The position numbers and the translations under genes are program-made. DNA of 36,316 bases from Candidatus Lambdaproteobacteria bacterium RIFOXYD2_FULL_50_16 (GTDB taxonomy: Bacteria > SAR324 > XYD2-FULL-50-16). The notes under the pieces were generated by a model. It worked only from the letters and a program-made list of their open reading frames with translations. It was not told the origin of the DNA and ran no database searches. The stretch lies in NCBI GenBank assembly GCA_001783695.1, contig MFNE01000017.1, positions 1 through 36,316 of the forward strand, given 5' to 3'. Positions 8,849-14,901 of the stretch are shown in pieces. Positions within the stretch are counted from its first letter, which is position 1. Every line of letters starts with the position of its first letter.

Positions 8849-9002
8849 CTCTCCTCCTAATGCCTGCCAAGTCTAGGCTTCCTCCCTTGGACCTTGATCA
8901 AGTCGAAGGATTGTTACAGGATTAGACCCGGTATTGCAATTACCCAATTTATCAAAACAATACATTCTAGTATTCGAATAGTCTCAAATCCGGCTTGAAC
9001 CT

Positions 9003-9821
9003 ATGGTCAAGATGATTAGGATCCACTTGTTTTTAATGTCACTAGCCCTTCTAAGCCTAGTGCCACTATGGGTGATGTTCACCAGTAGCTTGACCCAAGG
9101 GGGGACCCATTTGGGGCTCTCGACCCTGTGGCCAGGATGGGACCGACTGACCTTAACCAATTATTCTGAAGTTTGGACCCAAGGCAACTTTGGCCGATAT
9201 TTTTTCAACTCAGTCTGGGTAAGTTTTTGGATAACCCTTTCAAACCTGTTGTTCGACGCCATGGCTGCCTACGCCTTGGCCCGCCGCCGCTTTGGTGGGC
9301 GAGGGTTATTAATGGCATTGATCCTGGCCAAGTTAATGATCCCAGGGGCGGTTTTAATGGTTCCCCAGTTTATTTTGATTAAAGCGTTAGGTCTTTATGA
9401 CGGCTATTTGGCCCTAATCCTACCCATGGTCGCCGAGACTTTTGGTATTTTTATGCTGCGTCAATATATGCTCAGCTTGCCTAAAGAACTAGAAGAGGCG
9501 GCTCGCTTAGAAGGAGCGGGGGATATAAAAATATTTTTTTCGATTATCCTGCCCTTGTGCCGCCCCGCCTTGGCGGTGGTGGCTATTCATAGCCTTTTGG
9601 TAAGCTGGAACGCCTACGTTCATCCCTTGATTCTCACAAGTTCAGACGCAATGCGAACCCTCCCTTTGGGCCTCGCCTTTTACCGCGCCAGCCACTCTGG
9701 GGTGGATACGGCACACCTAATGGCCGGAGCGATGATCGCTAGTTTGCCCGTGATGATTGCTTTTGCTGTTTTCCAAAAACAGATTATCTCGGGGCTAACC
9801 CAAGGCGCGGTTAAAGGATAA
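9003..9821 (+). CDS. Carbohydrate-type ABC transporter permease (MalG/UgpE family), orphan
   Basis: A 272-residue inner-membrane protein with six predicted spans of the binding-protein-dependent transport family CUT1. The cytoplasmic coupling (EAA) loop is clear at about residues 163-190: LEEAARLEGAGDIKIFFSIILPLCRPAL. The N-terminal span and the following F-x-N-S-V-W-V-S stretch (residues 68-74) fit MalG/UgpE permeases. The usual partners (second permease, ATPase and substrate-binding protein) are not in this window on either side, so the substrate is unknown. No clear ribosome site precedes the ATG at 9003. It is followed after 71 bases by a cytochrome c gene of unrelated function. Confidence 0.88.
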   Translation: MVKMIRIHLFLMSLALLSLVPLWVMFTSSLTQGGTHLGLSTLWPGWDRLTLTNYSEVWTQGNFGRYFFNSVWVSFWITLSNLLFDAMAAYALARRRFGGRGLLMALILAKLMIPGAVLMVPQFILIKALGLYDGYLALILPMVAETFGIFMLRQYMLSLPKELEEAARLEGAGDIKIFFSIILPLCRPALAVVAIHSLLVSWNAYVHPLILTSSDAMRTLPLGLAFYRASHSGVDTAHLMAGAMIASLPVMIAFAVFQKQIISGLTQGAVKG

Positions 9822-9892
9822 TCTACGCCGCTTGCTTCTTTTGACGGATTTTTTTATCCTTGGGGCTTATCTAACCTTTGCCTTGGAGTGCC

Positions 9893-10405
9893 GTGAGTAA
9901 CCTGCCAGATAACGATCAAGAAGCCAAAGATGTGGCCAAATATAAAAAACTGGCCCAGTGGGGGATGTTTTTCGCTATAGCGCTGGCGGTGGGTTTGGTG
10001 GCACTGCCAATGTCTAAAATGCGCCGCAACAACCGCAACCGCATGGTTGAAAATGGCCAAGTACTCTATGTGCAACATTGTCAAAAATGCCACGGCGAGA
10101 AGGCCGTGGGTGAGGATGCGGCCCATCTGGCAGGCGGTCTTAAACCAGACGGCACCTTTATCGCTCCTGCCTTAGACAGCACCGCCCATGCTTGGCACCA
10201 TTCCAACCGCGAACTCTTTGAGACCGTCAAAAACGGCAGCCTAGACCCCACGAGTTCGATGAAGGGTTTTAAAGACCAATTAAGCGATGAAGATATTGCG
10301 GCAGTCTTGATTTATCTGCAATCCCTTTGGACCAATGAGGTAAGGGAGCGCCATAAAATCATGTTTGGCGACACCACTCGGCAATCGTCCGAATTTAATT
10401 TTTAA
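9893..10405 (+). CDS. Membrane-anchored monohaem cytochrome c
   Basis: An electron carrier facing the periplasm: a cytoplasmic N-terminal segment of about 22 residues, one uncleaved membrane span (residues 23-40) followed by basic residues, then a class I cytochrome c domain. Haem is attached at C63-x-x-C66-H67 (CQKCHG) and M123 (SSMKGF) is the likely distal ligand; the closing helix is DEDIAAVLIYLQSLW. I prefer the GTG at 9893 (GGAG 4 bases before) over a TTG at 9878. The basic flank on the far side of the span (SKMRRNNRNR) would conflict with the positive-inside rule, which is odd and worth noting. The gene ends in a 4-base tail-to-tail overlap with the next gene. A hairpin GCCCCGC/GCGGGGC at 10419-10442 follows its stop but has no T-tract. 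Confidence 0.88.
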   Translation: MSNLPDNDQEAKDVAKYKKLAQWGMFFAIALAVGLVALPMSKMRRNNRNRMVENGQVLYVQHCQKCHGEKAVGEDAAHLAGGLKPDGTFIAPALDSTAHAWHHSNRELFETVKNGSLDPTSSMKGFKDQLSDEDIAAVLIYLQSLWTNEVRERHKIMFGDTTRQSSEFNF

Positions 10406-10650
10406 GCCTCTGGTTTAGGCCCCGCCGTCTGGCAAGCGGGGCTACAAAAAAGAAACCCTTTTTTTTTGATAGCCAACTTCGGGTCAAAAAATACCCCGCA
10501 AGCAGCACAAGCGACCAATTCGCTAGGGGCTTGTGGGGCAGGGCCCGCCAAGAGCCCCCGAATCCACAAGGTTAAGCCCCTTTTAGCTAGCCGATACAAG
10601 AGATACATCCCTAAAAAAAAGATCAAAAACTTTAGCAGGAGGCTGATCAT
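10402..10650 (-). CDS. PP0621-like small membrane protein with Cys4 motif
   Basis: An 82-residue protein: N-terminal membrane span (residues 2-20), basic linker, then a small metal-binding knuckle with C48-x2-C51 and C69-x3-C73 (CAACG ... FCSPAC). This arrangement is that of the PP0621 family, whose role is not known to me; zinc binding is inferred from the cysteines. Its ATG overlaps the trpF stop (ATGA, 4 bases), so it is the last gene of the trp cluster. GGGG lies a few bases upstream of the start. Confidence 0.75.
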   Translation of the reverse strand: MISLLLKFLIFFLGMYLLYRLAKRGLTLWIRGLLAGPAPQAPSELVACAACGVFFDPKLAIKKKGFLFCSPACQTAGPKPEA

Positions 10651-11273
10651 CTAGTCCCCAAAAAGGAAAAAATCGCCTCCGCCTTTTTTAAATCCTTAAC
10701 CCCAGGGCTCACCTCAATCCCACTGGACAGGTCAATACCGTAGGGCTGAACTTGATCCAGAGCCGCACCTAGATTCCCCAAGTTAAGCCCTCCCGCCAAA
10801 ATCACCTGATACCTTCTGGCTACCTCCTGGGCAAGGCTCCAATCGAAGGTTTCCCCGGTGCCGCCCATGGCTTTGCCGCTTTTTGCGTCGAGCAAAAAAC
10901 AGGGGCAATCGTAGGCCTCAAGCCCGGCTAAGTCTTCAGCGCCCCCAACTCGAACCGCCTTAATCCAGCGAATCCCCAACCGGCCCAGTTCTTGGGCATA
11001 TTCGGGCGACTCTTCCCCATGGAGTTGAGCCAAATCCAACCCAGACTGGGTGACAATCTCCACCAACGAATCGAGGGGTTCGTTTACAAAAACTCCGGCT
11101 GTTTTAACCAAGGGCGGCAGGCCGGCAATCAGGCCTGGCAGCCGTTCGGGCTCGACGTAGCGAGGGGAAAGGGGGTAACAAACAAATCCCAAGGCATCGG
11201 CTCCCATAGCAGCCAACGCCAACGCCTGCCCCGCGTCGGTCAGGCCACAGATCTTTACTTTTGGACGGCTCAT
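10647..11273 (-). CDS. trpF: Phosphoribosylanthranilate isomerase
   Basis: Third step of tryptophan synthesis from anthranilate: Amadori rearrangement of phosphoribosylanthranilate to CdRP, in the cytoplasm. It is a single TIM barrel of 208 residues. Motifs run in order: VKICGLTDAG (general-base Cys), GFVCYPLSPRYV, TAGVFVNEP, LAQLHGEES, LLDAKSGKAMGGTGETFDW (general-acid Asp), ILAGGLNLGNL, and GIDLSSGIEVSPGVKD for phosphate binding. The ATG overlaps the trpC stop by 4 bases, with GAGG 6 bases before it. Confidence 0.98.
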   Translation of the reverse strand: MSRPKVKICGLTDAGQALALAAMGADALGFVCYPLSPRYVEPERLPGLIAGLPPLVKTAGVFVNEPLDSLVEIVTQSGLDLAQLHGEESPEYAQELGRLGIRWIKAVRVGGAEDLAGLEAYDCPCFLLDAKSGKAMGGTGETFDWSLAQEVARRYQVILAGGLNLGNLGAALDQVQPYGIDLSSGIEVSPGVKDLKKAEAIFSFLGTR

Positions 11274-12043
11274 AGCTTTCCTCGTAACTCAAGTAGCGCG
11301 TGCCCTGGGTCCACTGCCCGCATTAATCGCTCCCCTACCAAAACCCCATTGTACCCAGCCTTCTGCAAACGTTGCAAATCGGCCCAGTCCCCGATTCCAG
11401 ACTCGCTGATTTTAACCACTCCCTGAGGCATTGCGTCCACCAGTTCTAAGCTGGTGGCAAGGCTGGTTTCGAAGGTTTTGAGGTTTCGATTATTAACCCC
11501 AATCAAATCAAAGCCAAGCTCTTTGGCGCGGTCCAATTCGTTACGGTCATGGACCTCGGCTAAAACCGACAAGCCATACCCTTTGGCTAGAGCGTAAAAC
11601 TCGTCCAGTTGCTCATCAAGTAAGCTGGCCAAAATCAATAGCAAAGCGTCCGCGCCCAGCTCGTAGGTTTCGCGAATCTGGCGAGGGTCCACAATAAAGT
11701 CTTTTCGTAAGATAGGCAGTTCAACAGCCGCCCTAATATCCAAAAGATATTGGTTACTCCCTTGAAAATACGCCTCTTCAGTCAATACACTTAAACAAGC
11801 CGCTCCCGCCTTTTGGTAAGCCAACGCAATGGCCACCGGGTCAAAGTCTGAGCGGATCACCCCCTTCGAAGGGCTCGCTTTTTTAACCTCGGCGATCACC
11901 CGAATCTCTTCCCCGGTCAGCGCGCCCCGGAAATCCTTGGGCCTCCGTTGGTCTTTGGGTCCCTTGACTAACGCTGTGATTCTTCCCAAACGCTGATCAA
12001 CCTCAACCTGTTTGTTTCGGTTGATTTTATCTAATATATTCAA
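11270..12043 (-). CDS. trpC: Indole-3-glycerol-phosphate synthase
   Basis: Closes CdRP to indole-3-glycerol phosphate, the step after TrpF. It is a stand-alone TIM barrel of 257 residues with the family signatures VIAEVKKASPSKG (catalytic Lys), LPILRKDFIVDP, LLLILASLL, LAEVHDRNELD, IGVNNRNLKTF and ISESGIGDW. The start codon is TTG (12041-12043), supported by GAGG 8 bases upstream at the very end of trpD and by the 3-base gap to the trpD stop. It is separate from TrpF, unlike the enterobacterial fusion. Confidence 0.98.
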   Translation of the reverse strand: MNILDKINRNKQVEVDQRLGRITALVKGPKDQRRPKDFRGALTGEEIRVIAEVKKASPSKGVIRSDFDPVAIALAYQKAGAACLSVLTEEAYFQGSNQYLLDIRAAVELPILRKDFIVDPRQIRETYELGADALLLILASLLDEQLDEFYALAKGYGLSVLAEVHDRNELDRAKELGFDLIGVNNRNLKTFETSLATSLELVDAMPQGVVKISESGIGDWADLQRLQKAGYNGVLVGERLMRAVDPGHALLELRGKL

Positions 12044-12046
12044 AGG

Positions 12047-13063
12047 TTAAACCTCATGACTAAGCGTCCGAATCCGCTGCACGGCTAAGAGCCCCTTACC
12101 CGAATCAATCAGTCCTTGAGCCTCTTCGATCCCTTCTTTGATCCCACAGTCTTTGGCCGCACTAATGGCAAACCCGGCGTTAATGGCCAGTAGGTCCCGC
12201 TTGGGTCCGACGGTCTGGCCAGATAAAAGGCTTAGCGTAATCTCGGCGTTATCCTTTGGGCTACCGCCCTTGATCTGATCCAGCCCAGCCAAAGCAAATC
12301 CATGGGCTGTCGGATCAAACAAAAAGCTTTCCGTTTTTCCATCTTTTAATCTAGCCACTTGGGTCATGCCGCCAATACTCACCTCATCAAGACCGTCTTC
12401 TCCGGCCACGACGTAAGCGGCCTTGCTGCCTAAGGCCGCTAGCACTTGCGCAATCTGACCGACCCGGTTTTTATCAAACAAGCCAATGATCTGCACATTG
12501 GCCCCGGCGGGGTTAGTCAAGGGCCCCAAAAGGTTAAAGACCGTACGAATAGCCAACTCGCGCCTAATTGGCACCACATGTTTCATCGCAGCATGAAGGG
12601 CGGGGGCAAACAAAAAGCCAAAACCGGTTTCCGCGATTAGGGTAGAGACTTGGATAGGACTTAAGTCAATCTTAACCCCTAATGCCTCTAAAAGATCGGC
12701 GCTGCCCGACTGGCTGGTCATGGAGCGGTTGCCGTGTTTAGCCACCTTATAGCCGCCCCCGGCCAATAACAAAGCCACAGTGGTTGAAAGGTTATAAGAA
12801 CCCGAGCCGTCCCCCCCGGTCCCGCAGGTATCAATAATCAGATCCCCTTCAACCGCAATCGGGGTCGCGTGGGCTCTCATTACCTTGGCAAAGGCGGTTA
12901 ATTCTTGGGTTGATTCGCCTTTAGAGCGCAAGGCGATTAAGAGGGCTGAGGTTTCCACTGGGCTCAAGTCGCCGCCCATCATCCGCCCCATTAAAAGCTC
13001 CGCCTCTGCTTCACTCAAGTCTTGGTGGTTGACCAACCGCTCTAAAATTTCTTTTGTTGTCAT
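12047..13063 (-). CDS. trpD: Anthranilate phosphoribosyltransferase
   Basis: Joins anthranilate to PRPP, the second step of tryptophan synthesis. It has 338 residues. The PRPP-binding loop DTCGTGGDGSGSYNLST is at about residues 78-95, followed by KHGNRSMTSQSGSADLLEALG. The N-terminal four-helix segment and the PLTNPAGA motif are present. AGGAG lies 9 bases before the ATG. It is the first gene of trpDCF plus the PP0621-like gene. No trpE, trpG or trpAB lies in the window, so the pathway is split in this genome. I saw no trp leader peptide or attenuator in the 193 bases upstream. Confidence 0.98.
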   Translation of the reverse strand: MTTKEILERLVNHQDLSEAEAELLMGRMMGGDLSPVETSALLIALRSKGESTQELTAFAKVMRAHATPIAVEGDLIIDTCGTGGDGSGSYNLSTTVALLLAGGGYKVAKHGNRSMTSQSGSADLLEALGVKIDLSPIQVSTLIAETGFGFLFAPALHAAMKHVVPIRRELAIRTVFNLLGPLTNPAGANVQIIGLFDKNRVGQIAQVLAALGSKAAYVVAGEDGLDEVSIGGMTQVARLKDGKTESFLFDPTAHGFALAGLDQIKGGSPKDNAEITLSLLSGQTVGPKRDLLAINAGFAISAAKDCGIKEGIEEAQGLIDSGKGLLAVQRIRTLSHEV

Positions 13064-13256
13064 CGCTAACCACTCCTTGGGGGCTTTAAGGGGTCTAAAA
13101 TCGTCCGAAAACGTGGATTCTAGGTCGAATAATCGAATATAAGGAAAAAAAAATTGTTTTTTTGCCTACACTTTGATAAACAGAAGGTCGGTTCATTTGC
13201 AAGTCTTGACGGTGGACTAGGCGAAAAACAGGCAAAAATCAATCGAGGAGAATACT
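13064..13256. promoter_or_regulatory. Divergent intergenic region trpD / hemerythrin
   Basis: It contains an A9/T7 block (13145-13163) that should bend DNA and resembles an UP element, a direct repeat TCGAATA-ATCGAATA at about 13124-13139, and the hemerythrin ribosome site GAGGAG 7 bases before its ATG. A weak -10-like GATAAA sits at 13175-13180. No assigned promoter is convincing. Confidence 0.4.
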
Positions 13257-13667
13257 ATGGCGTTGTTAAACTGGAATGATAACCTAAGTGTTAGAATTCC
13301 GTCGATCGACGAGCAGCATAAGGTTTTGATCAACATGATCAACTCCTTACAGGATGCTATGTCTAGCGGTGACTCCCGGGCGGTGCTGGGTGACATCTTC
13401 GATGGGCTCTTAAAATACACCGATCAGCACTTCACCTACGAAGAGGCATTGTTTGCTGAACATGGTTACCCTGAAACGGAAGACCATACCCGCGAACACA
13501 AAGCGTTTGTTTCCAAAGTGACTGACCTTCACAAACAGTTCACTGGTAGTTCAAACTTCATGATCGGCGTGGATGTGATGAAGTTTTTGACCGACTGGCT
13601 GGTCAATCACATTCAAGGCGTGGACGCTAAATACTCGGACCACCTATTGTCCAAAGGCGTTCGCTAA
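13257..13667 (+). CDS. Bacteriohemerythrin
   Basis: A single-domain di-iron oxygen-binding protein of 136 residues, cytoplasmic, likely for O2 storage, sensing or delivery. All seven expected ligands are visible: H21 (DEQHK), H58 and E62 (QHFTYEE), H77 and H81 (DHTREH), H118 (VNHI) and D123 (GVDAKY). The start is well supported by GAGGAG 7 bases before the ATG. There is no fused signalling domain. It is monocistronic and followed by a hairpin at 13677-13696. Confidence 0.96.
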   Translation: MALLNWNDNLSVRIPSIDEQHKVLINMINSLQDAMSSGDSRAVLGDIFDGLLKYTDQHFTYEEALFAEHGYPETEDHTREHKAFVSKVTDLHKQFTGSSNFMIGVDVMKFLTDWLVNHIQGVDAKYSDHLLSKGVR

Positions 13668-13676
13668 AGGTAATAG

Positions 13677-13696
13677 GCCCCGGTTTTTATCGGGGC
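13677..13696. terminator. Hairpin between convergent hemerythrin and 381-residue gene
   Basis: GCCCCG and CGGGGC make a 6-bp stem around GTTTTTAT, with a few more A-T/G-T pairs outside. It begins 10 bases after the hemerythrin stop and includes the stop codon of the - strand gene. The T-tracts are poor in both directions, so it is only terminator-like. Confidence 0.5.
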
Positions 13697-14832
13697 TTAT
13701 CCTCCCAACCGATTTCGGCCATCTTTTCCATAAAGCAACTCGACATAATCCCTTGTACCTCTGAAAGGATCAAAGCCTTGTTTAGGTATTTTGCGTCCTT
13801 GTCGATCAAGTGCCAATAATAAGACTCTGCCAAAAAGATCTCAAAGCTGTTGGGCTCCGAATTGTCCCGGTAGTCTGAATCTGCTAAAAGCTCCAAGTGG
13901 CCCGTGTATTCCTTCATCTTTTTTACAAACTCTTCTGACTCTTCCTTATTGGTCGGATGGGGAAAAGGAATGTAATTAAGCTTGTAATATTCGATCCCCT
14001 TTTTCCAAACGGTTTCTAAAAACTCGCGGGTGTCGAACTGTTTGTTTAATTGGTCAAAATAACTTTGTTTGGCCAAGATTCGTTTGGCTTTGGCATCTCT
14101 CTCATTAACCAACCGCTCTGCGTCCTTATGTAAAGCGTAACTATAAAGCCGAAGCGCCTCGGTTTCATCGGCCATATAAACCCCATACTTAACGTAAATT
14201 GGGCGGTTTTTATAGCTTTCTAAGAGTTGCAGATAAAATTCGGGGGGGGCGCCAATCTCACCAATGAGGTTTAAAAAGGCAATGTTGGTGGCCACTTGAC
14301 TGGCTTGGTCGTTTTGCTTTCGTTGGGTTAATCGGGCTGAGCGTTTAAGCAAAGTCTCCATTTTATCGTAAAACCGGTTAGGATCATCACCTCGCTTGAT
14401 CCCCTTTTTATAAAGCACAAATCCACACTCGCGCTCGATCTCTTGGTTGGCTAGTAACATAAAAAGTTGGTGGTTTACCAACTTGCCATGGGTCACCAAC
14501 TCTGGCGTGCGCGCATCGCCCTCAAAATAAAGGGTAAAGGGAAAGACTCGGTTATGGGTCTTAGCCGCCATTTCATCGATTTTTTTGTGCAGCCGAGCCT
14601 CAGAAAGGCCCGGTTGGCGGGGAATCTCTTGGGCGTAGGAAAACCCATTATTCGAGACATCCCCAATCACAAAGGCTTTGCTGCCTACTCGAACCGCAAT
14701 CCCCACCAAATTGTTAGAGATCAGGTCAAGCCTTTGGGGGCGCGAGGTGAAGAGGTAATGACCAAAGGTCATGTCCTTCTGCACCCCGACGGCGGCTTCG
14801 TTTAGAAAATCTTTAAGCGTTTTTAACCCCAT
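13687..14832 (-). CDS. Unrecognised 381-residue soluble protein
   Basis: I do not recognise this protein. It has no signal peptide and no membrane span. Residues 1-140 look like a mixed alpha/beta domain (FGHYLFTSRPQRLDLISNN, VGIAVRVGSKAFVIGDVS, FPFTLYFEGDARTPELVTHG). Residues 150-381 are highly charged and helical, with many Lys, Glu and Tyr (KKGIEYYKLNYIPFPHPTN), and end in a helix with CFMEKMAEIGWED. Codon use resembles the neighbours. It is a single-gene unit: a near-consensus sigma70 promoter lies directly upstream, and AGGGG abuts the ATG. It sits between hemerythrin (convergent) and topA (upstream, same strand), which gives no functional hint. Confidence 0.8.
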   Translation of the reverse strand: MGLKTLKDFLNEAAVGVQKDMTFGHYLFTSRPQRLDLISNNLVGIAVRVGSKAFVIGDVSNNGFSYAQEIPRQPGLSEARLHKKIDEMAAKTHNRVFPFTLYFEGDARTPELVTHGKLVNHQLFMLLANQEIERECGFVLYKKGIKRGDDPNRFYDKMETLLKRSARLTQRKQNDQASQVATNIAFLNLIGEIGAPPEFYLQLLESYKNRPIYVKYGVYMADETEALRLYSYALHKDAERLVNERDAKAKRILAKQSYFDQLNKQFDTREFLETVWKKGIEYYKLNYIPFPHPTNKEESEEFVKKMKEYTGHLELLADSDYRDNSEPNSFEIFLAESYYWHLIDKDAKYLNKALILSEVQGIMSSCFMEKMAEIGWEDKPR

Positions 14833-14862
14833 CCCCTATCTCATACGGGTTTGCTTGAGGCT

Positions 14863-14890
14863 ATTATAGGCATGCCCAAACTTTTTTCAA
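14863..14890 (-). promoter_or_regulatory. Sigma70 promoter for the 381-residue gene
   Basis: On the - strand TTGAAA (14885-14890) is separated by 16 bases from TATAAT (14863-14868): 5 of 6 and 6 of 6 matches to consensus. The expected transcript start near 14856 leaves a leader of about 24 bases before the ATG at 14832. This is the clearest housekeeping promoter in the window. Confidence 0.75.
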
Positions 14891-14901
14891 CTAAATCCCA
14901 A

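Larger units (their letters stand above)
8700..9002. promoter_or_regulatory. Divergent intergenic region nqrA / ABC permease
   Basis: About 300 bases between the nqrA start (-) and the permease start (+). It holds, from left to right: a hairpin 8717-8734; an imperfect long inverted repeat 8757-8795; a short leader-ORF candidate with a strong ribosome site at 8853-8858; a perfect 10-bp palindrome CTTGATCAAG at 8893-8902; and TATTCGAATA near 8970, also palindromic. I could not find a convincing -35/-10 pair for either direction. TTGATCAA resembles fused FNR-type half sites without the usual 4-base spacer, so an FNR claim would be weak. Confidence 0.5.

Noticed and set aside
8893-8902. FNR-type site from CTTGATCAAG
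   Set aside because: An FNR box needs a 4-base gap between TTGAT and ATCAA; this is a contiguous palindrome.
8638-8925. 95-codon + frame between nqrA and the permease
   Set aside because: Its first part is antisense to nqrA and the rest has no recognisable protein pattern or ribosome site.
10419-10442. GCCCCGC/GCGGGGC hairpin as terminator of the cytochrome gene
   Set aside because: It lacks a T-tract and lies inside the coding end of the PP0621-like gene, so codon use may explain it; noted only in the gene entry.
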